From Bog-473 sp963766995 (lineage in GTDB: Bacteria > Actinomycetota > Acidimicrobiia > Acidimicrobiales > RAAP-2), in contig CAVYCE010000003.1 in the NCBI GenBank assembly GCA_963766995.1, positions 1,364,001 through 1,428,000 on the forward strand: a stretch of DNA of 64,000 nucleotides, written 5' to 3'. Position 1 is the stretch's first letter; each line of letters starts with the position of its first letter. This document shows positions 45,042 through 52,974 of this stretch, in pieces. The notes beneath the pieces were generated by a model that worked only from the letters and a program-made list of their open reading frames with translations, did not search any database and had not been told where the DNA came from. The translations under genes and the position numbers were made by a program.

Positions 45042-45092
45042 ATGGAATTCGAACAGAAGGTCCAGGCGCGCCCTTGCTTGCCGAATCACTGA
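45042..45092 (+). CDS. Possible 16-residue leader peptide upstream of rsgA
   Basis: MEFEQKVQARPCLPNH is preceded, 4 bp away, by AGGAGGTGA (45029-45037), a perfect complement of the 16S 3' end and the strongest ribosome site I saw in the window. It ends 87 bp before the rsgA start. It may be a leader or upstream regulatory frame, or chance. Nothing else is visible in 44962-45179. Confidence 0.3.
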   Translation: MEFEQKVQARPCLPNH

Positions 45093-45179
45093 TCATCGTC
45101 GTCGCCCCAAAAGGGCAGATCCGATCGTTCGATTCGCCTTCAACAGCGCGCGATTCATATTCCACGAAGGGAATCTGAC

Positions 45180-46268
45180 GTGAACGCAGTTGACGCGGCA
45201 CAGCGCATACATCTCCACGCACTGGGTGGGGACGAAAAACGAATCGCAGAACTCACCGATGGTCTCTCGACCCTCCCCGACGAGGCGCAGATCGGACGCG
45301 TCTGCCGAGTTGACCGCGGCAGGGCTCAGCTCCTGACATCGAATGCGACGGTGTCGGTCGACACTTCCGGAGTGGCGTCCGTAGGCGTTGGCGACTGGTG
45401 CGCTGTCATAAACCTGGCCAGCATTGATGCCGACACCGACTCTTATTCACTTCTCCGAGTATTTGATCGGCGATCTGCTTTGGTACGACAGTCGTCAGGC
45501 AACCGGACTGAAGCTCAGGTACTAGCCAGCAACATCGACACAGTGATGATCTCCGTTCCCCTCGATCGCGCCATTTCGCCTCGACAAGTGGAGCGATTCT
45601 TAGCCATAGCCTGGGACAGCGGAGCCGATCCCGTCGTGGTCTTGACCAAGGCCGACGCGACTGGAGAAGCAGGACTCGGCTCGGCCCAGTCGGAAGTGAC
45701 GGCGATCAGCGGCGATGTACCGGTCATTCTGACTTCCGTCGTGACTGGCCTGGGGATGCCGGACATCCAAGCCTTCGTAGCGCCGGGACGCACCGTGGCA
45801 CTGCTCGGTACGTCCGGTTCAGGCAAGTCATCTTTGGTCAACGCCCTGAGCGGATCCGAAGTGGTCTTGACCGGTTCAGTTCGAGAAAGCGACAACAAGG
45901 GACGCCACACCACCACCTGGAGGGAGCTCATTGTGGTGCCCACGGGGGGGGCCATCATCGATACTCCCGGTCTCCGTGAACTCGGCATGTGGGTCGACGA
46001 AGACGGCATCAATGCAGCCTTCTCGGATGTCACTGACCTTGCCCCGCTTTGCAGGTTCAACGATTGTGCTCACGACTCCGAACCGGGGTGTGCGGTGCAG
46101 TCGGCCATTGAATCGGGGGACCTTGACCCCGTTCGACTCGCCAGCTATCGAAAGCTGTTAGGAGAGGCTGCCTACGCTGCCCGAAAAAACGACTATCGAC
46201 TGGCGAAAGAACAACAGAAGGTATGGAAACAGCGCACTCAAGAAGGAAGGCATAAGGCGAGACCATGA
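45180..46268 (+). CDS. rsgA: Ribosome small-subunit GTPase A
   Basis: A 362-residue circularly permuted GTPase that assists 30S maturation. The OB-fold domain is at about 35-105 (IGRVCRVDRGRAQLL), then come G4 VVVLTKAD near 155, G1 LLGTSGSGKSSLVNAL near 207 and G3 IIDTPGLRELG near 258. The C-terminal zinc knuckle is CRFNDCAHDSEPGC near 290. Starts with GTG at 45180; its stop overlaps the pirin start as ATGA. Confidence 0.94.
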   Translation: MNAVDAAQRIHLHALGGDEKRIAELTDGLSTLPDEAQIGRVCRVDRGRAQLLTSNATVSVDTSGVASVGVGDWCAVINLASIDADTDSYSLLRVFDRRSALVRQSSGNRTEAQVLASNIDTVMISVPLDRAISPRQVERFLAIAWDSGADPVVVLTKADATGEAGLGSAQSEVTAISGDVPVILTSVVTGLGMPDIQAFVAPGRTVALLGTSGSGKSSLVNALSGSEVVLTGSVRESDNKGRHTTTWRELIVVPTGGAIIDTPGLRELGMWVDEDGINAAFSDVTDLAPLCRFNDCAHDSEPGCAVQSAIESGDLDPVRLASYRKLLGEAAYAARKNDYRLAKEQQKVWKQRTQEGRHKARP

Positions 46269-47194
46269 GTGGTCCCATCCAACGTGAGGACGACATTCAC
46301 GGCTCGCCAAGCCCAGCCGACCCGCCCGAACCCGGCTTGGAGATCACCGATAGCCGGATGACAGAGGTCGGCGGCATTCCGATTCATCGAGCGCTGCCCC
46401 GCAAAGGGCGGCGAATGGTCGGCGCATGGTGCTTTCTTGATCGGATGGGGCCTTCCATCCTGGCGCCACAACACGGCATGGAAGTCGGACCACATCCGCA
46501 CATAGGGCTGCACACGGTGACTTGGCTTGTTCGGGGCGAAGTGATCCATACCGACAGTCTGGGGAACCACCAGCTGATACAGCCTGGACAGCTGAACCTC
46601 ATGACGGCGGGAAATGGCATCGCCCACGCCGAACAATCTCAATTGTCCAATGACTCGAGAATGGACGGACTGCAAATGTGGATTGCCCAGCCTGAATCCA
46701 CCAGACACGGAGGTCAATCGTTCGCACATATATCAGCGCTTCCACGGGTCGAACTATCCGACGGTCACGGCGCGGTGCTGATTGGAGAATTCGGCGGAGA
46801 AGCATCCTCAGCCATCCTGGATTCACCGCTGGTGGGCGTCGAGTTCGTTTCGGAAGGGCCGACCAGTCTCGATCTGCGGGCCGAATTCGAATACGCCATC
46901 TTCGCCTTCAGCGGGAACGTGTCGGTCGACAGGCGCGACATGCGCCCCAATCAGCTGGCGTATCTGGGATCGGGTCGTGATCACATTCTGGTCGAATGTG
47001 GGCCGGATACCCGTTTCTTCCTCTTCGGTGGCGCGCCATTCGAATACGAAGTGCTGATGTGGTGGAACTTTGTGGCTCGTCAGCGGGAGGAACTCGACCA
47101 GGCCTATTCCGACTGGATGTCCGCCAACGAAAGATTCGGACCAGTCGACTCAGGCCTGGATCGTATTGACGCGCCGCATCCGTTCTGGCGTTGA
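46265..47194 (+). CDS. Pirin-family bicupin protein
   Basis: A 309-residue protein with the N-terminal pirin cupin. Metal ligands lie in GPHPHIGLHTVTWLVRGEVIHTDS near residues 75-98 and NLMTAGNGIAHAEQS near 115-128 (His, His, His, Glu pattern). The C-terminal cupin is more diverged. Pirins are iron proteins, some with quercetinase activity; the role here is unknown. Coupled to rsgA; ends 4 bp from the convergent P450 gene. Confidence 0.9.
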   Translation: MSGPIQREDDIHGSPSPADPPEPGLEITDSRMTEVGGIPIHRALPRKGRRMVGAWCFLDRMGPSILAPQHGMEVGPHPHIGLHTVTWLVRGEVIHTDSLGNHQLIQPGQLNLMTAGNGIAHAEQSQLSNDSRMDGLQMWIAQPESTRHGGQSFAHISALPRVELSDGHGAVLIGEFGGEASSAILDSPLVGVEFVSEGPTSLDLRAEFEYAIFAFSGNVSVDRRDMRPNQLAYLGSGRDHILVECGPDTRFFLFGGAPFEYEVLMWWNFVARQREELDQAYSDWMSANERFGPVDSGLDRIDAPHPFWR

Positions 47195-47198
47195 TACG

Positions 47199-48371
47199 TC
47201 AAAAAGAGATCGGAAGCACCCGCGGTCCGCGGACCTGTCCACCGCTCCATCGGACCGCCTCGGGATCGGCCAACCGAAACGTAGGGATGCGCTCCATAAA
47301 TCGCTGCAGCGCGACCGTGAGCTCCAGTCGGGCCAGATTCGATCCGAGACACCGGTGAATCCCCACGCCGAAGGTGAGGTGTCGATTATCCGGTCGATCG
47401 AGCTGTATTCGATCGGCGTCGGCAAACGCCTCGGGATCTCGATTGGCGGCCGGAAACGGGAGGAGAAGCGGGTCGCCGGCTTTCATGGGACAACCATGGA
47501 ACTCCGTATCGACAGTGAGCTCTCGCGCCATCGTGACCGGAGCAAAGGCGCGCAGTAGCTCTTCGACAGCGCTGGGCCAGAGATCCGCGTCTTCACGCAG
47601 GCGCGCTTGATTCTCCTGATCAGCCGCCAGATGCCAGATCGAGGCACCGATGGCGCTCCACGTGGTGTCGATTCCTGCCATAAGTAGCAGGAGACATCCA
47701 CCGAAGACCTCCTTCTCCTCCAGTGGACGCCCCTCAATGGTGGCGCCAAGAAGGAACGTGATGAGGTCATCGCCTGGATTGGCTTGACGATCGGCCACCT
47801 GCTCAGTCAGGAACTCGTGGAATTCGATGAGCGCGCTCACCGCCACTTCGAAATCGGTCGGTGCCAGCTCCAGCAATTCATGCACCCATTTCCGAAATCG
47901 ATCACTGCTGGGAACGCCAAGCATCTCGGCAATGACTTGGACAGGAATGTGCTGTGCATATTCCTGCGCTGCATCACAGGAACCCCGATCGGCGAAAGCG
48001 TCAATAAGTGAATCAGTCATCGCCGTGATTTTTGGTCGCCAGGCTTCAATGCGGCCCGGAGCAAAGAACGGAAGGAGGAGCCGGCGAAATTCCGTGTGGT
48101 ACGGAGGATCGGAACTGATGGGAGGCACTTCGAATCCGAAGTCAGCCATGGAGCCGAAGCTCGTGACAAGTGGGCTGCGCGATGAAAAGGTGGTGGTGTC
48201 GCGTGCGATCTCCTCAATCTCAGCGGATCGAGTCGGCACCCACATGCCGCGGAACTGCTCGGATCGCGCCACCGGACACGCACTTCGGAGTTCATCCCAC
48301 ACGGGGAATGGATCACTGGCGTATTCCGGGGAAAAGTGGTCGAACTGAGTGGTCCAATCGATGGTGCTCAT
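47199..48371 (-). CDS. Cytochrome P450, second soluble bacterial type
   Basis: A 390-residue P450: I-helix LLLMAGIDTTWSAIG near residue 232, K-helix EELLRAFAP near 275, heme loop LTFGVGIHRCLGSNLARLEL near 335 with the ligand Cys. ATG 48371 (MSTIDWTTQFDHF) is preferred over the longer frame to 48407. It is only distantly similar to the P450 at 4912 and has no redox partner nearby. Substrate unknown. Confidence 0.92.
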   Translation of the reverse strand: MSTIDWTTQFDHFSPEYASDPFPVWDELRSACPVARSEQFRGMWVPTRSAEIEEIARDTTTFSSRSPLVTSFGSMADFGFEVPPISSDPPYHTEFRRLLLPFFAPGRIEAWRPKITAMTDSLIDAFADRGSCDAAQEYAQHIPVQVIAEMLGVPSSDRFRKWVHELLELAPTDFEVAVSALIEFHEFLTEQVADRQANPGDDLITFLLGATIEGRPLEEKEVFGGCLLLLMAGIDTTWSAIGASIWHLAADQENQARLREDADLWPSAVEELLRAFAPVTMARELTVDTEFHGCPMKAGDPLLLPFPAANRDPEAFADADRIQLDRPDNRHLTFGVGIHRCLGSNLARLELTVALQRFMERIPTFRLADPEAVRWSGGQVRGPRVLPISF

Positions 48372-48505
48372 AAGGCCGGCTCCCGTTGGCGTGGTCGATG
48401 CCGTCAAGATAGGGCTCAGCAGGCTGCCTCACTCAATTCCTTGCTCCGGCACCAAAGAGGGTCCCCATACTGGACACAGACCACCATCCGCCCCATGATC
48501 ACGTT

Positions 48506-49018
48506 ATGGAATCACCCTCATTGCTGGAAACCGCCACTCGGCTCCCCGGCACCCTGCTCCGTTTGCCGGGCACCGTCTTGGTAGCGCTGGAAGCGATCAA
48601 CACGTTGGCCGATCGGATCGATCGCCTCATGACCATCTTGGAGAAGATGGAGGGTGGTGTCATTCGCGCCGGTAGTGGGGTGGAGTTGGCCGCCACCGGA
48701 ATATCGCAGGCCGTCTCCGGTCTCGAAAACGTCGTCGGGATGCTCGATGGATCCCTCCCGTCGCTTTCAGATTCCGCGTCGGCCCTCCGACAGATGACCG
48801 AGCGCCTGAGCGGGGTGGTCATCGATCTGGCCAGAGAACTCCCGCTGGCCACTCAGACACTTCAGGCCATTTCTCCTGAGTTGTCCAAGGTCGTGGGCAC
48901 ACTGGACGAGCGCTTCAGTCACCTCGATGGTGTTGTCACTGAGCTCGCTCGAATTATGGAAGCAGTTGTTGGCAGTATTCCCGGGATGCGCCGCGTGCTG
49001 CGCCCAACAGGAGTCTGA
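48506..49018 (+). CDS. Amphipathic-helix protein of unknown function
   Basis: A 170-residue protein made almost wholly of helical heptad-like segments rich in Leu, Val, Ser and Glu (ALEAINTLADRIDRLMTILEKME, LRQMTERLSGVVIDLAREL). It has no Cys, no signal peptide and no catalytic motif. It resembles phasin- or apolipoprotein-like proteins in composition only. It lies 9 bp upstream of the SCO6745-type gene and probably forms an operon with it. Confidence 0.7.
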   Translation: MESPSLLETATRLPGTLLRLPGTVLVALEAINTLADRIDRLMTILEKMEGGVIRAGSGVELAATGISQAVSGLENVVGMLDGSLPSLSDSASALRQMTERLSGVVIDLARELPLATQTLQAISPELSKVVGTLDERFSHLDGVVTELARIMEAVVGSIPGMRRVLRPTGV

Positions 49019-49027
49019 GGAGATCAA

Positions 49028-49777
49028 ATGGCACAGGATGATCAGGCCACACTCGCGCTGGTCAAGACCACATCCAAACCCATTCATGACATCGGGACCG
49101 CCATATACCTGAGTCCTGAGACCTTTGCCCTTGGAGCCGAATGGGGCTGGAGTAATCCGTTCGCCTTCTATTTCGCTGGGCGGGGAGGAATGTTGGGTGA
49201 TGTCAGTGCCGAGGTGGTCTACTCCGCATTCGGCTGGTTTCACCCTGAAGCCGTCAAGACCATGTACGACGAAGGAGCAGGCGTCGCCGGTTCCGTCGAG
49301 GCCGCCAAACGCATGGCCGAAGCGCACGGCATATGGGGCAGCAAGCATCTGGCCGGCATCGAAAGTATTGGCGACTTCGCCAAGGTGACCGAGGAGTTGG
49401 TGGACAACCTCGAAGGTTCAAGCATCCCGCTCTTCGTGGGATGGCGAGATGCGGCACGAGCCGATGACGACGCCGGTCGGGTGGCCCAGCTCATGCAAGT
49501 GCTCCGCGAATGGCGCGGGGGTCTCCATCTTGTGGCCACGACGGCCGTTGGACTTACCCCGTTAGAGGCCATCCTGACCAACGAAGGGGAGGGTCAAGCA
49601 AGGTTCTTCGGCTGGTCAGAGCCCTTTCCCGACTGTTCCGCCATCAAGTACAAGAGCGCTGAGGCGGAGGAGATTACGGACCGGCTCTGCACCCAGTCCT
49701 TGTCTCGAGCCCTGAGCCAAGACAAGTTTGCAGCCTTCGAGGCCGGCGTGGCCGCCGTTCTGGCTGCGTCCTCCTAG
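49028..49777 (+). CDS. SCO6745-type conserved protein
   Basis: A 249-residue helical protein. The block TSKPIHDIGTAIYLSPETFALGAEWGWSNPFAFYFAGRGGMLGDVSAEVVYSAF matches the start of SCO6745-type proteins, widespread in actinobacteria and of unknown function. No catalytic motif is evident. A GAGGAG ribosome site precedes ATG 49028. Confidence 0.72.
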   Translation: MAQDDQATLALVKTTSKPIHDIGTAIYLSPETFALGAEWGWSNPFAFYFAGRGGMLGDVSAEVVYSAFGWFHPEAVKTMYDEGAGVAGSVEAAKRMAEAHGIWGSKHLAGIESIGDFAKVTEELVDNLEGSSIPLFVGWRDAARADDDAGRVAQLMQVLREWRGGLHLVATTAVGLTPLEAILTNEGEGQARFFGWSEPFPDCSAIKYKSAEAEEITDRLCTQSLSRALSQDKFAAFEAGVAAVLAASS

Positions 49778-49894
49778 CCCATTTTCCCAGTTCACACCCT
49801 TTGGGGACAACACTTGGCTGTCGGCTACAGTGAAGAGCTGCTCAAAGGGGTGAGGATTCATCATTCCTATGAGTGACACGGCTTCGGCCGTTAT

Positions 49895-49969
49895 GGACCT
49901 GTGGTGCAGCTCGGAGTGCACGCCGCCCTGTCAAGGCGGAGGTCGCGGGTTCAAATCCCGTCAGGTCCG
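49895..49969 (+). tRNA. tRNA-Asp (anticodon GTC)
   Basis: 75-nt cloverleaf: acceptor GGACCTG/CAGGTCC, D-stem GTGC/GCAC, anticodon stem CCGCC/GGCGG with loop CTGTCAA (GTC), T-arm GCGGG-TTCAAAT-CCCGT, discriminator G. No encoded CCA. It lies 45 bp upstream of tRNA-Phe, probably in one transcript. Confidence 0.95.
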
Positions 49970-50014
49970 CCGCCGAGTCCGATCGGTCATTTTGACGATC
50001 GTTCCTGGTCACCC

Positions 50015-50087
50015 GGTCGGGTAGCTCAGTTGGTAGAGCGCGCGCCTGAAAAGCGTGAGGTCACCGGATCGACGCCGGTCCCGACCA
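50015..50087 (+). tRNA. tRNA-Phe (anticodon GAA) with atypical T-loop
   Basis: 73-nt cloverleaf: acceptor GGTCGGG/CCCGACC, D-stem GCTC/GAGC, anticodon stem CGCGC/GCGTG (one G-U) with loop CTGAAAA (GAA), T-stem ACCGG/CCGGT, discriminator A. The T-loop reads ATCGACG, so position 54 is A instead of the near-universal T. The last 43 nt, from the anticodon stem onward, are the left copy of a 46-bp direct repeat whose other copy is at 52889. This gene is therefore the integration target of the island 50045-52934. Confidence 0.92.
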
Positions 50088-50090
50088 CCG
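50045..50090. repeat. Left 46-bp att-like direct repeat (tRNA-Phe 3' part)
   Basis: Identical over 46 bp to 52889-52934. It begins CCTGAAAAGCGTGAGGTC, covers the anticodon loop through the 3' end of tRNA-Phe, and runs 3 bp past it. This is the standard position for an integrase crossover in a tRNA gene. Confidence 0.93.
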
Positions 50091-50154
50091 GAGAAAGCCC
50101 TGTTCAGAAGGGTACGCGCTGCGATCCCGCTCCAGATCTGACGATCTGTCATGC

Positions 50155-50185
50155 CCCCGCGTGCCCTAAGCGTGAGGTCGCGGGG
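50155..50185. repeat. Hairpin inside the island near attL, with att-like core
   Basis: Seven-bp arms CCCCGCG (50155-50161) and CGCGGGG (50179-50185) pair perfectly. The loop contains AAGCGTGAGGTC (50168-50179), a 12-nt exact match to part of the 46-bp att repeat. It may be a decayed third att copy or arm-binding site. Confidence 0.5.
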
Positions 50186-50321
50186 AGAACAACTGTCGAA
50201 TTCCCCAGGTCGTTGCCCAGTTTCCGGATAGCGAGCGAACAGTCGTGCCCTCCACGCGCCCCTCTCTCAGCTGATCTAACAGCGAGCAGCCGGAAACCAG
50301 CGGGAAAATAGAGTCGGGCAT

Positions 50322-52115
50322 ATGGGCAAGCGTGAGCGGCATCGCAAGGGCGGGCGAGTGACCCCGAAGGGCACAAGGCCACATTCCCCTGCACCGGCGG
50401 CTGAACCCGATGAGTTGATGTCAGACATCAGTAGTCGACTTGCAACAGGGGAGCCGCTGGACCTCTTGGCTGAGGCGAGCGGGATACTGGCGGCCTTCGA
50501 TCCCCAAATGCGCAATCCGTTTGGTGACAGAAAGGGCGATCGAGAAGGCGGTCCGACCCTCTCCGACGTCGTGTCAGCATTCGCTGACGCCGGCACCGTC
50601 GAGACAACAGCACTGTTAACGACGATCGCCTACATGTCGAATGACGAACTCACACGCACGAAGTGCCGTCGAGCGTTACGAGACAACAGGGTCCGCCTTC
50701 CACCTTGGTTGCATCAACTTGGGGAAGCTCGTTCTTACCGTGCCGTCGAAATGACGCACGTGCTAGGTGACGGGGACGACATCTTCCTTGGAGTTCGACT
50801 ACGTCCCCACCACGAGTTGACAGTGGTCGTCTATATCGACCACAACATGGGAACTGTCGCAAAAGATGCGTTCGTCATCCCTGAGTCGATCTCCGCGACG
50901 GTTGAACTCATGCAAGGACGTCAGAGCGATCTAGACACTTCATGGAACGAACTGGATTTGGCCGATGCTCGGGTTCGGATAACGGAGGCCATCGAACGAG
51001 GTGCGCACACCTATCCCCCGTTCGAGTCCGATACGTGGCCGGCGTGCCGTCCGATGACCGAGTGGGTTGCCAGGCTTCTTCCCGAAGGCGGCACCGGCTA
51101 TGTCCGCCAGGAATGGAGTGAGCGGCAAACGAGCAGCCTTGCTCGGCGATTTTTCGACTCCACCTATGGGTCACGGCTCGATGACGCTGAGAATCGCGAT
51201 CTCCTCGATTCCGTCCTCTGGTTCGGAACCGACTACGGACCCGGAGATCCACTGCGGTGGAGTCCTGTCGCCTGCGAAATCCTGCTTCTCGACTGGATTC
51301 CACGCAAGATCGTGGCCGGCGCCGATTACCTCGCCGCAGTGCCTTCGCTCCTGCGTGCCTTCGTTCGTTTCTGTCACGCCGAGATGAAGATCCGCAGCGA
51401 ACTGACAGACGAGACACTCGACGCTATCGATACATTCGAACTCGAATACCTGCGGATCATCCGATCACCTCGACCTCAAGGTCCTTTGGCGATCCTCGCG
51501 GCAGCCGGAGTGCTTGATCCGGACAGCAATTGGGATGTTGAGCTCGACAGTGACTATCCGAGCCAAGGATTGCACTGGCTCGCCGAAGCGGTCGGCGGCC
51601 TGGAAGCTCTGGCCGCGCTCGATGAAGACGCCCTTATCGACGAGTCATTCTCATGGACAGGGATTCCCGACGATGTGCGCTCAACCGTCACCGACATTCT
51701 CCAACTGTGTGATCGATACTGCGATGAATTCCTGGATATTGAATTTCGCACCGCATGTCGGAGACTCCTGGCTCGAATCGCTACCAACGATCCCAGCGTC
51801 TTCCGACGAAGGTCTCGGTCCGAGACAACTGCAGGTGCATTGTGCTGGATAATCGGCAAGGTCAATGACGCCTTTAAGTCAGGTCCCTTCGGCCGGGGTC
51901 TGCACGTTAAGGACCTCACTGCCCATTTCGGAATACCAAAGGGTGGTGTCTCTCAGAAGGCACAGACGCTCCTCAAAGCCGCCGGACTCGAAGAGGGCTC
52001 ACGGTACGGGCGGATGAACCTCGGAAGGCCCGATCTGCTCGTTTCTTCTCGTCGCCGGACGATCATCCGACTACGCGACCTGGCAATGGGGGCTCCGTAT
52101 CCGGTTGCGGAATAG
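50322..52115 (+). CDS. Large DUF6398-like island protein of unknown function
   Basis: A 597-residue soluble protein. It has a strongly basic N-terminus (MGKRERHRKGGRVTPKGTRP), a helical domain to about 250 and a middle region with WLAEAVGGLEALAALDED. Its C-terminal domain at about 470-565 (LCDRYCDEFLDIEFRTACRR, then HVKDLTAHFGIPKGGVSQKA) reads as DUF6398 with a helix-turn-helix-like end. DUF6398 usually accompanies SEC-C/pRiA4b-type proteins on mobile DNA. No nuclease or ATPase motif is visible. Its TAG stop at 52113-52115 touches the toxin-antitoxin promoter. As the only cargo beside a TA pair it is a candidate defence or maintenance gene, which is inference. Confidence 0.72.
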   Translation: MGKRERHRKGGRVTPKGTRPHSPAPAAEPDELMSDISSRLATGEPLDLLAEASGILAAFDPQMRNPFGDRKGDREGGPTLSDVVSAFADAGTVETTALLTTIAYMSNDELTRTKCRRALRDNRVRLPPWLHQLGEARSYRAVEMTHVLGDGDDIFLGVRLRPHHELTVVVYIDHNMGTVAKDAFVIPESISATVELMQGRQSDLDTSWNELDLADARVRITEAIERGAHTYPPFESDTWPACRPMTEWVARLLPEGGTGYVRQEWSERQTSSLARRFFDSTYGSRLDDAENRDLLDSVLWFGTDYGPGDPLRWSPVACEILLLDWIPRKIVAGADYLAAVPSLLRAFVRFCHAEMKIRSELTDETLDAIDTFELEYLRIIRSPRPQGPLAILAAAGVLDPDSNWDVELDSDYPSQGLHWLAEAVGGLEALAALDEDALIDESFSWTGIPDDVRSTVTDILQLCDRYCDEFLDIEFRTACRRLLARIATNDPSVFRRRSRSETTAGALCWIIGKVNDAFKSGPFGRGLHVKDLTAHFGIPKGGVSQKAQTLLKAAGLEEGSRYGRMNLGRPDLLVSSRRRTIIRLRDLAMGAPYPVAE

Positions 52116-52116
52116 T

Positions 52117-52132
52117 GACTATAATTATGGTC
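52117..52132 (+). promoter_or_regulatory. TA operator palindrome overlapping a -10 box
   Basis: GACTATAATTATGGTC is a near-perfect palindrome (GAC-n-ATAATTAT-n-GTC) containing a consensus TATAAT at 52120-52125. It ends one base before the antitoxin ATG at 52133, so a transcript started about 7 nt after the -10 box would be leaderless. Antitoxin binding here would block the promoter. Confidence 0.68.
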
Positions 52133-52405
52133 ATGACAGAAACCTTGCCCTTGGCGGAAATCAAGGCCCATCTCTCCGAAGTGGTCGACCGGATTGAATA
52201 CGAACACGAGCGGATTGTCCTGACCCGGAATGGACGCCCCGCTGCAGTCCTCTTGAGCCCGGAGGATCTCGCTGCTCTTGAGGACACTCTCGATCTCCTC
52301 TCCGATCCCCGAGCATTGGCCGAGATCGAACGGGCGCGAAGCGATATTGTCGCTGGGCGGATTGTCGGCGCTGACGACCTTCGGGCGAAATATCTGAACG
52401 GATGA
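52133..52405 (+). CDS. YefM/Phd-family antitoxin
   Basis: A 90-residue antitoxin. The Phd/YefM fold LPLAEIKAHLSEVVDRIEYEHERIVLTRNGRPAAVLLSPEDLAALED is at residues 5-51, and a C-terminal toxin-binding tail contains IVGADDLRAKYLNG. ATG 52133 is chosen over a GTG at 52115 and an ATG at 52127, because those lie in the operator palindrome or the upstream stop. It binds and neutralises the RelE-type toxin and represses the pair. Stop overlaps the toxin start as ATGA. Confidence 0.92.
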   Translation: MTETLPLAEIKAHLSEVVDRIEYEHERIVLTRNGRPAAVLLSPEDLAALEDTLDLLSDPRALAEIERARSDIVAGRIVGADDLRAKYLNG

Positions 52406-52677
52406 CTGATCGCCGGTACGACCTCGTGGTCGCGGCCTCGGCGGAGCGGATGCTGGGTCGGTTGCCCGAAGCGGTGGCCGCCGCAGTCGTCGAGTTCATG
52501 GTTGGTTCGTTGATCGAGGAGCCCAGACGGGTGGGTCACCCTCTCCAACGCGAGTTGGCCGGCTTGTGGTCTGCCCGCAGAGGTGCGTACCGGATCGTGT
52601 ACGAGATCGATGACTCGGCCGCGCAGGTCAAGGTCTTGCGAATCGACCATCGAGCAGACATCTACCGTCCGCGCTAA
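52402..52677 (+). CDS. RelE/ParE-superfamily toxin
   Basis: A 91-residue RelE-fold toxin. The N-terminal strand-helix is YDLVVAASAERMLGRLPEAVAAAVVEF, followed by HPLQRELAGLWSARRGAYRIVYEIDD and ending VLRIDHRADIYRPR. The Arg pair in SARRGAYRIVY and the terminal HRADIYR match mRNA-cleaving RelE members. Cleaves mRNA at the ribosome in characterised relatives. It is the last gene before the right att-like repeat; the 211 bp between them hold no recognisable gene. Confidence 0.92.
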   Translation: MTDRRYDLVVAASAERMLGRLPEAVAAAVVEFMVGSLIEEPRRVGHPLQRELAGLWSARRGAYRIVYEIDDSAAQVKVLRIDHRADIYRPR

Positions 52678-52888
52678 CGCGTCGATCAACGTTCTAATAC
52701 CTGTTTCCAATCGGAAATGCTTGATACCGCTGAAGCTTCGTGCCCGCTGCGTGCCCAAACGAACGCGGAACAGGGTGGACCACAGCGTTACAGAGGGAAC
52801 AAGGGTGTCTTCAGTTGATGAGTTCTGAGCAGGACTTCTGGGGCGTTTTCCAGGTCAAAGTGCGACCAGCGAAGACGACCAAATCCGA

Positions 52889-52934
52889 CCTGAAAAGCGT
52901 GAGGTCACCGGATCGACGCCGGTCCCGACCACCG
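52889..52934. repeat. Right 46-bp att-like direct repeat
   Basis: Exact copy of 50045-50090, without the 5' half of the tRNA. The GNAT gene ends 41 bp beyond it, so it marks the chromosome-island boundary. Confidence 0.93.
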
Positions 52935-52974
52935 AGAACATCCAGTTCAAGGCGAATATCTTTTCCAGGCCTCG

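Larger units (their letters stand above)
50045..52934 (+). mobile_element. 2.9-kb tRNA-Phe integrated island, integrase-less
   Basis: The segment is bounded by 46-bp identical repeats, the left one being the functional tRNA-Phe 3' end. It carries three co-directional genes: a 597-residue DUF6398-like protein and a YefM/RelE toxin-antitoxin pair. No integrase, excisionase, transposase or relaxase is visible. It may be a satellite mobilised by an integrase supplied from elsewhere, or a larger island that has shrunk. The toxin-antitoxin pair would stabilise it. Confidence 0.8.
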
